DNA of 64,000 nt from Chitinophagaceae bacterium (GTDB lineage: Bacteria > Bacteroidota > Bacteroidia > Chitinophagales > Chitinophagaceae): contig JAEUVB010000023.1 of the NCBI GenBank assembly GCA_016786845.1, forward strand, positions 124,001-188,000, given 5' to 3'. Below the pieces are notes generated by a model, which was not told the origin of the DNA, did not search any database, and saw nothing but the letters and a program-made list of their open reading frames with translations. Positions within the stretch are counted from its first letter, which is position 1. Each line of letters opens with the position of its first letter. The position numbers and the translations under genes were made by a program. Shown piece by piece: positions 1-9,055 of the stretch.

Positions 1-269
1 TAACCGTTTCGGGCTATCTCGACAATGCAGCAGGCTATTACTATAACAAAGGCACCAAGTATTTTGACGCGCAGAAACTCGATTCGGCCATGCAGCAATT
101 TTTATTGGCCAATGAAATCAAGCCCAAAGATCATCGCCCTTTATACTTCCTCGGCATGATCTATTTCAAACAAGGAAACATGACTCGCGCCAAGGAAATG
201 TGGAGCAAAGGATTATTATCGGCACCGAATGATGCGATGCTGCAACAGGCATTGAGGAGTATTCCTTAG
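1..269 (+). CDS. TPR-repeat protein, C-terminal part (5' end outside window)
   Basis: An open frame enters from the left edge (first full codon at base 3) and stops with TAG at 267-269, giving 88 visible codons. The peptide has the helix-turn-helix spacing of tetratricopeptide repeats: an A-helix with YYYNKGTKYFDAQKLDSA, then a second unit with PLYFLGMIYFKQGNMTRAKE, ending in LRSIP. TPR units act as protein-protein interaction scaffolds. The rest of the protein, and so its real role and location, lies outside the window. The codon usage and clean stop argue for a genuine gene. What it scaffolds cannot be said. Confidence 0.75.
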   Translation, partial: TVSGYLDNAAGYYYNKGTKYFDAQKLDSAMQQFLLANEIKPKDHRPLYFLGMIYFKQGNMTRAKEMWSKGLLSAPNDAMLQQALRSIP

Positions 270-272
270 ATA

Positions 273-506
273 GGGCCTGCTGTTTAAGTCGTAGGCGCTC
301 CAAATTCAAGGAAGCGATAAAGGGATAGTACATGGGTACAGCCCTTTGACGCTGACGCAGAAGTTGGAGATGCATACGATTAGTTCAAATCTATATATTG
401 AATGTAAGATTTTCGAATCCTTGATTAGAATACTTATGCACTTAACCACTTTAAAAATTATTATAAGTCAATATTTAAAAGATATTGAACGTTAAACAGC
501 AGGCCC
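273..506. repeat. MITE-like segment with 15-bp terminal inverted repeats
   Basis: The left end GGGCCTGCTGTTTAA (273-287) is exactly reverse-complemented at 492-506. The 204 bp between are noncoding and AT-rich in the right half. A non-autonomous miniature element or the two arms of a long RNA hairpin would both fit. I see no clear target-site duplication. Confidence 0.45.
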
Positions 507-544
507 ATTTTTTGGGCGGCATACACGCTTTCCGTTCCAAGCTC

Positions 545-612
545 CATAGCGCCGGAGCGCGGCTATGTAGGCTTTCCACTACCCGTATCGAGGTGTATTA
601 CACCCTCGATAC
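545..612. repeat. Two tandem hairpins, REP-like
   Basis: First hairpin at 545-567: CATAGCGC, a CGGA loop, then GCGC and GCTATG with one bulged G. Second hairpin at 585-612: GTATCGAGGTGTA pairs with TACACCCTCGATAC with one unpaired C. Two strong stems within 70 bp, outside any gene, look like a REP/IS200-end type module or a structured RNA. Confidence 0.45.
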
Positions 613-717
613 AATCGTTGCCGCGGGCACCATTGTAAAATTGAGTCCCATTTCTTCATGAAGCCCCCGCGCGAAAACAGGCATCAATAAAAATGCGGTA
701 AGCTTCTAGCATTAACA

Positions 718-978
718 TCAATCAAATATCAAGAACAAAACCAAGCTGATCAGTGAAGTAATTACGCCGGCAATCACGATTCCAACGGGCCACTTAAACC
801 GGTCCGACTTGACTCCCGTTTTCCTGCCCAAATACCACAATCCCAAACTCATCAACCCCACAGGAAAGGAAATAAACAGATTCGCGAGATAGGTCCAAAC
901 ATAGGATGTCAACAAAAACCAAATAGCAGTAACTAGTGATAGATAGAAATAGAGATTGGACTTTGTGGTAAGATTCAT
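718..978 (-). CDS. Small three-helix membrane protein, unknown function
   Basis: Predicted 86-residue protein starting MNLTTKSNLY. Three hydrophobic stretches are visible: about residues 9-29, 32-50 and 62-84, separated by a short basic loop (GRKTGVKSDRFK), so it is almost certainly an inner-membrane protein with no soluble domain. I recognise no family. It lies downstream of the rpoB terminator on the same strand but is cut off from rpoB by that terminator, so it should have its own promoter. It is accepted as real because of the clean membrane topology. A small hydrophobic frame can still arise by chance, hence moderate confidence. Confidence 0.55.
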   Translation of the reverse strand: MNLTTKSNLYFYLSLVTAIWFLLTSYVWTYLANLFISFPVGLMSLGLWYLGRKTGVKSDRFKWPVGIVIAGVITSLISLVLFLIFD

Positions 979-1031
979 GAGGATATAAAATTACAACCAA
1001 TCACTGAACCTCTTTGTGAATAGAGTTAAAA

Positions 1032-1057
1032 AAAAGGCTGCCCTAAGGCAGCCTTTT
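1032..1057 (-). terminator. Intrinsic terminator of rpoB
   Basis: The 11-bp arms (AAAAGGCTGCC / GGCAGCCTTTT on the plus strand) enclose a 4-base loop, and the minus strand continues into a run of at least eight T. It sits 22 bp after the rpoB stop codon, so rpoB transcription is expected to end here. Confidence 0.9.
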
Positions 1058-1078
1058 CGATTGTACTGTGTTTGTCGA

Positions 1079-4000
1079 TTATCCTTTACCCGGACCTTCC
1101 TGATTTTCGAAGTGCAGGTCAAGACCCAATCCGCGTAACTCATGTACGAGTACGTTGAAGGATTCAGGAATACCCGGCTTAGGCAGATTATCACCTTTAA
1201 CGATCGCTTCATACGCTTTCGCACGTCCGGTAATATCATCCGACTTAAGGGTTAGCAATTCCTGAAGGATATTAGATGCGCCATAGGCTTCGATGGCCCA
1301 AACCTCCATCTCACCGAAACGCTGACCACCAAACTGAGCTTTACCACCCAATGGTTGTTGCGTAATGAGACTGTATGGTCCGATCGAACGGGCATGCATC
1401 TTATCATCCACCAAGTGATGGAGTTTCATCATATAAATAACTCCAACGGTTGCTTTCTGGTGGAAACGATCTCCTGTTTCTCCATCATACAAATAAGTAT
1501 GGCACCAATCCGGTAATCCGGCATCTTTCACTTTCTGATCGATCTCATCTTTGGTGGCTCCGTCGAAAATCGGTGTGGCAAATTTCACACCCAACTTCAT
1601 ACCGGCCATACCGAGGATGGTTTCATAGATCTGACCCAAGTTCATACGTGAAGGTACACCCAATGGATTCAATACGATATCAACCGGAGAACCATCATCG
1701 AGGAACGGCATATCTTCCTGACGGACGATACGGGCAACGATCCCTTTATTACCATGACGACCGGCCATCTTATCACCCACCTTCAGCTTACGCTTGCTGG
1801 CGAGATATACTTTAGCCAATTTCAATACACCGTTTGGCAATTCATCACCAATCGTTACATTGAATTTCTCGCGCTTGTAGCGACCGATCTCTTCGTTGAA
1901 ACGAATATTGAAGTTATGTAATAACTGATTCACGAGGTCGTTCATCTTCTCATCAGCCGTCCAGTTCAAAGGATTCACCATCGCGTAATCCAAAGACTTA
2001 AGGGCTTTGTTTGAGAATTTAGCACCTTTTCCAATCACGACTTCACCATAGTGGTTAGTCACACCAGCAGAAGTATGTCCTTCAAGGAGTTTTTCCAATT
2101 TGGCATACAGGTTATCGGTAATCAGGGATAAGTTCTCCTGATGAGTCTTATCCAATTTCTCGATCGCCGATTTTTCACGGGTCTTGGAGTTTTTATCTTT
2201 TTTGGCACGAGCAAACAATTTCTTGCCGATAACCACACCTTCAATAGAAGGAGGCATTTTCAGGGATGCATCTTTCGCATCACCGGCCTTGTCTCCGAAG
2301 ATCGCACGAAGGAGTTTCTCTTCCGGTGTCGGATCGGTTTCTCCTTTAGGAGTAATCTTACCAATTAGGATATCGCCTTCCTTCACATGGGCCCCCAAAC
2401 GGATAATACCATTGTCATCCAAATCTTTGGTTGCTTCTTCACTGACATTCGGAATATCCGGAGTCAATTCTTCTTCACCCAATTTGGTATCACGTACTTC
2501 CAGTTCATACTCATCGATATGGATAGAGGTAAACCAGTCTTCGCGAACCACTTTTTCATTGATTACGATCGCATCCTCGAAGTTATACCCTTTCCAAGGC
2601 ATGAAGGCTACGCGTAAGTTACGACCCAAAGCCAATTCACCATCTTTGGTGGCATAACCGTCGGTCAGGAAGTCACCTTTCTTCACACTCTGACCTTTCA
2701 CCACGTGTGGTTTCAGGTTGATCGAAGTGCTCTGATTGGTTTTAGAATATTTAGTCAGTTTGTAGATTACCAAATCATCTTCAAAAGAGATCAGACGCTC
2801 GGTTTCACTACGCTTGTAACGTACATGAATTTCATTCGCATCCACATATTCCACCACACCGTCGCCGGTAGCGGTAATTTGAATACGTGCATCACGGGCA
2901 GCCTTGGCTTCAAGACCCGTACCCACGATAGGCACTTCAGGACGTAATAATGGAACACCTTGACGTTGCATGTTCGAACCCATCAAGGCACGGTTGGCAT
3001 CATCATGTTCCAGGAATGGAATCAGGGAGGCACTCAAACCAACAATCTGATTCGGTGCAACGTCCATGTATTCTACATCAGATTTTTCAAGGATTGGGAA
3101 ATCACCGGTTTGACGAGATTTCACGCGATCTTCAATAAAGTTACCTTTATCATCGAGCGGCGCATCGGCCTGGGCAATTTTAGCCTGATCCTCTTCTTCA
3201 GCAGTCAGGTAAATATGTTTCGTATCCACTTTACCATCCTTCACTTTACGATATGGCGTTTCGATAAAGCCCATATCATTGATTTTGGCATGTACACAAA
3301 GTGTAGAAATCAAACCAATGTTTGGACCTTCCGGTGTTTCGATTGTACACAGACGGCCATAGTGAGAATAGTGTACGTCACGCACCTCAAAACCTGCACG
3401 CTCACGACTCAAACCGCCGGGCCCGAGGGCAGAAATACGACGTTTGTGGGTGATTTCAGACAATGGATTCGTTTGATCGAGGAACTGTGACAATTGGGAT
3501 GTTCCAAAGAAGGAATTGATCACAGAGGATAAAGTACGTGCATTGATCAAATCAATTGGCGTAAAGACCTCATTGTCACGAACATTCATACGCTCACGGA
3601 TGGTACGGGCCATACGGGCCAAACCAACACCGAACTGTGCATATAACTGTTCGCCTACAGTACGCACACGACGATTGCTCAGGTGATCGATATCATCGAT
3701 CTCAGCCTTGGCATTGGTCAACTGTACGAGATATTTGATGATGGCAATAATGTCATCCTTAGTCAGTACTTTCTTAGCAATCGTTTGCGGGAATCCGAGT
3801 TTACGATTGATTTTATAGCGACCTACTTCTCCTAAATCATAACGTTTATCGGAGAAGAATAATTTATCAATGATACCACGGGCCGTTTCATCATCCGGTG
3901 CATCCGTGCTTCTCAATTGACGATAGATATGTTGTACGGCTTCCAATTCAGAATTGGAAGTATCTTTATTTAAGGTATTGTAGATGATGGAATAATCACC

Positions 4001-4912
4001 ACCGGTATCTTCTTTTTGCAGGAAGATGGATTTGATATCCAATTCCAGGATAGTATCGACGCTGTCTTCAGTCAACAATGAATCACGATCCAAAATCACT
4101 TCATTACGCTCAATGGAAACCACCTCACCGGTATCTTCATCCACGAAATCTTCAGTCCAGCTGCGCAATACGCGGGCCGCTAAACGACGATTGACATTCG
4201 CGAGTAAGGTTTTCTTATCGGCTTTCACCTCATCGGCCATACCGAAAAGTTCCAAGATATCTTTATCGGTTTCAAAACCAATAGAACGCAGCAACATCGT
4301 TACCGGGAATTTCTTCTTACGGTCGATATAGGCATACATGACATTATTGATATCTGTGGCAAATTCCATCCATGCGCCTTTGAACGGGATCACACGGGCA
4401 GAATAGATCTTGGTACCATTCGGGTGAACGGATTGTCCGAAGAATACACCCGGTGAACGGTGAAGCTGAGATACCACCACACGTTCAGCACCATTGATCA
4501 CGAAAGTACCACGTGGTGTCATATAAGGAATATTCCCTAAAAACACGTCCTGAACGATGGTTTCGAAATCGATATGCTCTTCGTCATTACAACTCAGACG
4601 CAATTTGGCCTTCAAAGGCACAGAATAGGTCAGACCGCGGTCGATACATTCATCAATCGTATAACGTGGAGGATCTACGAAATAATCGAGGAATTCCAGG
4701 ACGAAGATGTTGCGGGTATCCGTGATCGGAAAATTCTCTTTAAAAACCCTGAAGAGACCTTCGTTGTTACGTTTGTCCGGTGTTGTTTCGAGCTGAAGGA
4801 ACTCCTGGAAGGAGGCCAGCTGAATATCCAGCAAATCAGGGGTTTCAGAAGCTTGTTTGATTTTACCGAAGCTAATTCGTTCGGTAGGTTTCGCTATTTT
4901 TGCTGCAGCCAT
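1079..4912 (-). CDS. rpoB: DNA-directed RNA polymerase subunit beta
   Basis: The beta subunit forms half of the RNA polymerase active-centre cleft. The frame gives 1277 residues from MAAAKIAKPTERISFGKIKQ. An upstream in-frame start at 4975 would add 21 unconserved residues and is not preferred. Diagnostic segments include the fork/rifampicin region (SQLSQFLDQTNPLSEITHKR, then RRISALGPGGLSRERAGFEV), IETPEGPNIGLI, and the C-terminal KVGDKMAGRHGNKG and GGQRFGEMEVWA motifs. The residues matching E. coli D516, H526, S531 and I572 are the wild-type, rifampicin-sensitive ones. It is transcribed alone: a promoter lies upstream, a terminator directly follows, and neither rplJL nor rpoC is adjacent, which is unusual because rpoB and rpoC are almost always neighbours. 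Confidence 0.98.
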   Translation of the reverse strand: MAAAKIAKPTERISFGKIKQASETPDLLDIQLASFQEFLQLETTPDKRNNEGLFRVFKENFPITDTRNIFVLEFLDYFVDPPRYTIDECIDRGLTYSVPLKAKLRLSCNDEEHIDFETIVQDVFLGNIPYMTPRGTFVINGAERVVVSQLHRSPGVFFGQSVHPNGTKIYSARVIPFKGAWMEFATDINNVMYAYIDRKKKFPVTMLLRSIGFETDKDILELFGMADEVKADKKTLLANVNRRLAARVLRSWTEDFVDEDTGEVVSIERNEVILDRDSLLTEDSVDTILELDIKSIFLQKEDTGGDYSIIYNTLNKDTSNSELEAVQHIYRQLRSTDAPDDETARGIIDKLFFSDKRYDLGEVGRYKINRKLGFPQTIAKKVLTKDDIIAIIKYLVQLTNAKAEIDDIDHLSNRRVRTVGEQLYAQFGVGLARMARTIRERMNVRDNEVFTPIDLINARTLSSVINSFFGTSQLSQFLDQTNPLSEITHKRRISALGPGGLSRERAGFEVRDVHYSHYGRLCTIETPEGPNIGLISTLCVHAKINDMGFIETPYRKVKDGKVDTKHIYLTAEEEDQAKIAQADAPLDDKGNFIEDRVKSRQTGDFPILEKSDVEYMDVAPNQIVGLSASLIPFLEHDDANRALMGSNMQRQGVPLLRPEVPIVGTGLEAKAARDARIQITATGDGVVEYVDANEIHVRYKRSETERLISFEDDLVIYKLTKYSKTNQSTSINLKPHVVKGQSVKKGDFLTDGYATKDGELALGRNLRVAFMPWKGYNFEDAIVINEKVVREDWFTSIHIDEYELEVRDTKLGEEELTPDIPNVSEEATKDLDDNGIIRLGAHVKEGDILIGKITPKGETDPTPEEKLLRAIFGDKAGDAKDASLKMPPSIEGVVIGKKLFARAKKDKNSKTREKSAIEKLDKTHQENLSLITDNLYAKLEKLLEGHTSAGVTNHYGEVVIGKGAKFSNKALKSLDYAMVNPLNWTADEKMNDLVNQLLHNFNIRFNEEIGRYKREKFNVTIGDELPNGVLKLAKVYLASKRKLKVGDKMAGRHGNKGIVARIVRQEDMPFLDDGSPVDIVLNPLGVPSRMNLGQIYETILGMAGMKLGVKFATPIFDGATKDEIDQKVKDAGLPDWCHTYLYDGETGDRFHQKATVGVIYMMKLHHLVDDKMHARSIGPYSLITQQPLGGKAQFGGQRFGEMEVWAIEAYGASNILQELLTLKSDDITGRAKAYEAIVKGDNLPKPGIPESFNVLVHELRGLGLDLHFENQEGPGKG

Positions 4913-5030
4913 AATACTTTTTACGCGTTTTAAAACTATAGTCCCCCAAAAAAGAATAGCCTGCTCGTTTTGCAACGAAAACAGTCACTAATTAAAGAAA
5001 ATTTGCACGTGCTTTGCCAATTTGGGAGTG

Positions 5031-5060
5031 CGAAGGTATCAAAATAAGCTGAAATATCAA
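5031..5060 (-). promoter_or_regulatory. rpoB promoter (Bacteroidota type)
   Basis: On the minus strand a TTG (5058-5060) is followed after 19 bases by TACCTTCG (5031-5038), matching the Bacteroidota -33/-7 pattern with one change (TTTG to TTCG). The start-site region reads GCACTCCC, identical to that of the tRNA-Leu promoter in this window. It leaves a 5' leader of about 110 nt before the rpoB ATG. Confidence 0.7.
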
Positions 5061-5214
5061 AAATTATTAGAAATAAAACGCTGTGATTTCAAAATTATTT
5101 GTTATAGCTCATGAATATCTCCCTCAAAGGGTATCGACCAGCCCAATTGAAAGATGAATTCTTACCGATAATCTTTGAGCATTCCATTTGATTTCACTTA
5201 CTTTTACGCCCAAT

Positions 5215-5778
5215 ATGTCATTCAAAATTTATACCCGCACAGGCGATAAAGGCCAGACTTCCCTCATTGGCGGAACCCGAATACCTAAAAGCCATATTCG
5301 CATCGAAGCTTACGGTACTGTAGATGAATTGAATTCTTGGCTGGGTTATGTGTCCGACCAACAAGGATCTCCCTCCCTGCGTGAAGATATTAAAGCCATT
5401 CAGGACAGATTGTTTACGATTGGATCATCATTAGCCTGCGATCCGGACAAGGATACCAAAATGGAAATTCCGGACTTACTGGAGCATGATATCCTTTTTC
5501 TCGAACAAGGGATAGACCGAATGACCGAAACATTACCGGAACTAAAGAATTTTGTGCTGCCCGGAGGCCATGCCGGCGCTTCATCTTGTCATATTGCCCG
5601 TTGCGTTTGCCGCAAGGCTGAACGTATTTGTGTGGCCATGCTGGAAGAAAATCAAATGGTTCCGGACATCATTATTCGTTACCTTAACCGTTTATCGGAT
5701 TACTTATTTGTCGTGGCAAGATATATTCTGCATCAAAATCAAGGCACAGAAACCATTTGGCAGCCTCGAAAATCATAA
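5215..5778 (+). CDS. Cob(I)alamin adenosyltransferase, PduO type
   Basis: Transfers the adenosyl group of ATP to cob(I)alamin, making coenzyme B12 for mutases and related enzymes; cytoplasmic. From MSFKIYTRTGDKGQTSLIGG the protein has 187 residues, the usual size for this trimeric family. Visible signatures are the N-terminal ATP-binding YTRTGDKGQTSLIGG, YGTVDELNSWLG, and the helix CHIARCVCRKAE holding the conserved R-x-x-C-R-x-A-E, followed by YLNRLSDYLFVVAR. A more upstream ATG at 5188 is in frame but lies inside the likely promoter region. The start at 5215 follows a TACTTTTA element by 8 bases. It converges with glmS, leaving only 11 bp between the two stops and no visible terminator. Confidence 0.93.
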   Translation: MSFKIYTRTGDKGQTSLIGGTRIPKSHIRIEAYGTVDELNSWLGYVSDQQGSPSLREDIKAIQDRLFTIGSSLACDPDKDTKMEIPDLLEHDILFLEQGIDRMTETLPELKNFVLPGGHAGASSCHIARCVCRKAERICVAMLEENQMVPDIIIRYLNRLSDYLFVVARYILHQNQGTETIWQPRKS

Positions 5779-5789
5779 GCCATATTGGA

Positions 5790-7628
5790 TTACTCCACCG
5801 TTACACTTTTCGCCAAATTCCTTGGCTGATCCACATTACAGCCGCGCAATAAAGCGATGTGGTAGGACAATAACTGTAGCGGAACGATGGAAACCAATGG
5901 TGAAAGCAATTCATCTGTTTCAGGTATTTCAACGACTTCATCGGCCAGGGCTTTGATCACCTTATCCCCTTCGTTGACGATGGCAATGACCTTTCCTTTG
6001 CGTGCCTTCACTTCCATAATATTGGAAACGATTTTCTCGTGGGCACTGGCATTGGTAGCAATGAACACCACAGGCATATTCTCATCAATGAGGGCTATCG
6101 GTCCATGTTTCATCTCCGCAGCCGGATAGCCTTCTGCATGGATATAGGAAATTTCTTTTAGTTTCAACGCACCTTCCAAGGCAATTGGAAAATTCAGTCC
6201 GCGACCCAGATAGAGGAAATTATGAGCATCCTTGTATTTGATGGCAATTTCCTTGATCTTATCGTTTGTTTTTAAGGCTTCCTTCACTTTTGCAGGTACT
6301 GCTTCCAATTCATAAAGGATTTGGCGTAGTCTGGATTGTGAAATGGTTCCTTTGCTTTGTGCCAATTGAAGAGCCAATAAGGTCAGAATGGTCACTTGTG
6401 CACTAAATGCCTTCGTTGAAGCTACCCCTATTTCAGGACCGGCATGGGTATAGGATCCGGCATGAGACGCTCTGGCAATAGACGAACCGATCACATTACA
6501 GATTCCGTAAATCAGCGCTTGCCGTTCTTTTGCAAGTTCTATTGCCGCCAATGTATCTGCGGTTTCACCGGATTGAGAAATCGCTAAAACGACATCGCCT
6601 TCATTGACGATAGGATTTCTATATCGGAATTCTGAAGCATATTCTACTTCTACCGAAACACGGGCCAATTCTTCAATCAGATATTCCCCGATCAGGCCAC
6701 TATGCCAGGAAGTACCGCAGGAGGTAATGATGATGCGTTTTGCGTTGTTGATGCGGGAAGCAAATTCACTAATACCACCCAGTTTGATCCACCCTTTCTC
6801 GGCGTTCATTCTTCCACGCATACAATCCAGGATCACCTGAGGTTGCTCGTAAATTTCCTTCAACATGAAATGTTCGTATCCACCCTTTTCGATTTTCTCC
6901 AAATCCATTTCCAATTTCTGGATATAAGGTGACTTCTGTATATTCCCTAATGTTTTGATATCCAGCTTGCCATTTCTGTTCATCACAGCAAACTCTTCAT
7001 CATTAAGGTAAACAACATTCTTTGTATATTCAATGATCGGCGATGCGTCGGAAGCCACATAAAATTCATCCTTGCCGATACCAATCACCAATGGGCTACC
7101 CTTTCGGGCTGCTACTAAAATATCAGGATTTCGCTTGTCCAATACCACAATGGCATAGGCACCGATTACTTCATTCAACGCTACACGTACCGCTTCCTCA
7201 ATACTCAATTTCTCTTCATTCTGAACATCTTCTATCAGGTTCAGTAAAACTTCTGTATCTGTATCACTTTCGAAGGTATACCCACGCTGAGTGAGTTCTT
7301 CCTTAATGGCACCATAATTTTCTATAATTCCATTATGTATGATTGCTAAATTACCGGATCGAGACAAATGGGGATGGGCATTTCGATCACAAGGCACACC
7401 GTGAGTGGCCCAACGGGTATGTCCGATTCCGATATTACCGGTTTTGTTTTTGTCTTCGGCATAATTTTCCAACTCCAAAACCTTGCCTTCCTTTTTATAA
7501 ATATTCAAGGAGCCGTTCAATAAAGCAACACCTGCACTGTCATACCCTCGATATTCGAGCCTTTTCAACCCTTTTACCAAAATAGGATATGCTTCTTTGG
7601 GCCCGATATAGGCTACGATACCACACAT
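5790..7628 (-). CDS. glmS: Glutamine--fructose-6-phosphate aminotransferase (isomerizing)
   Basis: Makes glucosamine-6-phosphate from fructose-6-phosphate and glutamine, the entry step to UDP-GlcNAc for peptidoglycan and LPS. At 612 residues it is full length. It starts MCGIVAYIG, so Cys2 becomes the N-terminal nucleophile of the class-II glutamine amidotransferase domain (about 1-220), with GHTRWATHG and NGIIENY downstream. Two SIS sugar-isomerase domains follow, with TSCGTSWHSG and SQSGETADT in the first and LGRGLNFPIALEGALKLKEI in the second. The end NLAKSVTVE is the classical C-terminus. It is the last gene of a three-gene minus-strand operon, 6 bp after the DUF4270 gene. I see no glmS ribozyme in that gap, as expected outside Firmicutes. 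Confidence 0.97.
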   Translation of the reverse strand: MCGIVAYIGPKEAYPILVKGLKRLEYRGYDSAGVALLNGSLNIYKKEGKVLELENYAEDKNKTGNIGIGHTRWATHGVPCDRNAHPHLSRSGNLAIIHNGIIENYGAIKEELTQRGYTFESDTDTEVLLNLIEDVQNEEKLSIEEAVRVALNEVIGAYAIVVLDKRNPDILVAARKGSPLVIGIGKDEFYVASDASPIIEYTKNVVYLNDEEFAVMNRNGKLDIKTLGNIQKSPYIQKLEMDLEKIEKGGYEHFMLKEIYEQPQVILDCMRGRMNAEKGWIKLGGISEFASRINNAKRIIITSCGTSWHSGLIGEYLIEELARVSVEVEYASEFRYRNPIVNEGDVVLAISQSGETADTLAAIELAKERQALIYGICNVIGSSIARASHAGSYTHAGPEIGVASTKAFSAQVTILTLLALQLAQSKGTISQSRLRQILYELEAVPAKVKEALKTNDKIKEIAIKYKDAHNFLYLGRGLNFPIALEGALKLKEISYIHAEGYPAAEMKHGPIALIDENMPVVFIATNASAHEKIVSNIMEVKARKGKVIAIVNEGDKVIKALADEVVEIPETDELLSPLVSIVPLQLLSYHIALLRGCNVDQPRNLAKSVTVE

Positions 7629-7634
7629 AGTTGT

Positions 7635-9050
7635 TTATTTATCAATTTTAGTATAGACAAGGTACAGTTTGGGTCTGAAAAATGGATTCACGTTTGCACT
7701 TCCACCAACAATTGACCGAAATGCAGCCGGATAGCCAATGTTCAACCCCATGACCTTGAGCCTAAAGGTACTGTCTTTTTGTGAAATTATCTTCTGTACG
7801 CTATGCGTAATGATAAATTTGTATTGTGTATAGGTCACCCCGCCTACGGTCAGGGCATATCTTCTCCCATCCACGATGCCCGTTCCAAATACGTTATAAT
7901 CTTCCAAAACACTGTCGTTCCCTGCCGTATCGGATTTAAACATTTGCAATCTTGGGATAAGTCCGGCCAGTAAAGTGTCTGTCCAACTCACAGCAACAAA
8001 TGAAAGTTCTGCTTTATTGACAATCACATTTTCACGATTGTGCAATCCCGGAAGTCGAATGAATCCTGATAAGCCTGGCTCATTTTGCAAAAACAAGATT
8101 GAATCTCCCCCAACTGCGGTTGAGTTGATATATGCTGCTGCCGGTTTCCCGGTGTAATTACGGGTGATATGATTGAAGCGATTGCAATTCGTCGGATCAA
8201 AAGAAAACACATCCACCGTGGTATCCGGCTGCCCGCTTGTATTATCGTAACGATAATAAATACTCATACGGGTACGATAGGTATCGAAATAGCCCAGGGC
8301 ATTTCCATTCAAGGTATCTCCTTCAATATAAAATCCGTTCCACCATGCAAGAAACTTGGTGTAATCCGCTAATGATCCGCTACTACCCAAAGCCACCTGA
8401 GCCTCCAAACTATCTTTAAACCAGGATGCCAATTGAAAACGCAATTGAGGTTCTTGTTTCTTTCCACCAATCAGTACCGAGTCATACTTCATGGTCGAAA
8501 AATTGACACTTTTCTGGGCTAAGAGATTTCCATAATCCGGAACATCTGTGGTAAAATCATATTGTGATGAATCCCGTGAAAAAGCTTTCAGCGAACGGTA
8601 TAATTTGAAATTCTGTGTCGAAGAAACAGACACTGTATCACCATACGCATTTTTATAAGGGATGGATAATACGATGGAGTCGATGACCCGATTCGTACCG
8701 GATTTAAATGTATAACCCGGTGTGGGAGGCAAAACTTCCACATGAATGGAAGCCCAGGTTCGTCCCATATACTGGTCATTGGCAATGGTACCCAAGGCAT
8801 GAAAAAAGGACGGAGAATTGGATACTCTCACACCGTTTCGAATACCGCCCGTCAACAAAGAATCCTGAAGGAAATTATTGGAAATGACTTCTATGGTATC
8901 TCCGAAAGTATTGATATTGTCAATCGGGGGAACTAAATCCGGCGGTAAAATGGTATTCTCCTTACAAGAAGAATAAAACACAATGGATAAAGCTCCAACC
9001 AGCAGAAAATTTGTGTAATTAGCTCCTTTTAGAGCAGCGATTAATCTCAT
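7635..9050 (-). CDS. DUF4270-family lipoprotein
   Basis: A 471-residue protein with an N-terminal hydrophobic segment (about residues 14-28) ending in a lipobox-like FYSSC, so probably an outer-membrane or periplasmic lipoprotein. The mature start, ENTILPPDLVPPIDNINTFG, followed by regular beta-rich sequence and a C-terminal PKLYLVYTK, matches the DUF4270 family as I know it from Bacteroidota; its biochemical role is unknown. It lies between the GT5-like gene (5 bp upstream) and glmS (6 bp downstream), so all three should be co-transcribed. That suggests, but does not show, a link to cell-surface polysaccharide or amino-sugar supply. Confidence 0.8.
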   Translation of the reverse strand: MRLIAALKGANYTNFLLVGALSIVFYSSCKENTILPPDLVPPIDNINTFGDTIEVISNNFLQDSLLTGGIRNGVRVSNSPSFFHALGTIANDQYMGRTWASIHVEVLPPTPGYTFKSGTNRVIDSIVLSIPYKNAYGDTVSVSSTQNFKLYRSLKAFSRDSSQYDFTTDVPDYGNLLAQKSVNFSTMKYDSVLIGGKKQEPQLRFQLASWFKDSLEAQVALGSSGSLADYTKFLAWWNGFYIEGDTLNGNALGYFDTYRTRMSIYYRYDNTSGQPDTTVDVFSFDPTNCNRFNHITRNYTGKPAAAYINSTAVGGDSILFLQNEPGLSGFIRLPGLHNRENVIVNKAELSFVAVSWTDTLLAGLIPRLQMFKSDTAGNDSVLEDYNVFGTGIVDGRRYALTVGGVTYTQYKFIITHSVQKIISQKDSTFRLKVMGLNIGYPAAFRSIVGGSANVNPFFRPKLYLVYTKIDK

Positions 9051-9055
9051 TCAGT

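Larger units (their letters stand above)
270..717. other. Noncoding, hairpin-rich interval
   Basis: No convincing gene lies between the TPR gene and the small membrane protein. The interval holds a 234-bp segment bounded by 15-bp inverted repeats and, just beyond it, two hairpins close together. The left part of the interval is AT-rich (about 380-490) and the right part GC-rich (about 500-680), which suggests a composite of repeat elements rather than decayed coding sequence. Confidence 0.6.

Noticed and set aside
1450..4933. Many open frames on the plus strand across rpoB
   Set aside because: They are antisense shadows of a highly conserved gene, with no recognisable products and no promoter or start context.
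4913..4975. Extended rpoB N-terminus from a start at 4975
   Set aside because: The extra 21 residues are unlike any RpoB N-terminus; MAAAKIAKPTERISF at 4912 fits the family.
5778..5790. Terminator between the B12 adenosyltransferase gene and glmS
   Set aside because: Only 11 bp separate the two stops and no hairpin is visible; transcripts probably overlap.
7629..7634. glmS ribozyme or riboswitch
   Set aside because: Only 6 bp separate glmS from the upstream gene, leaving no room for such an element.
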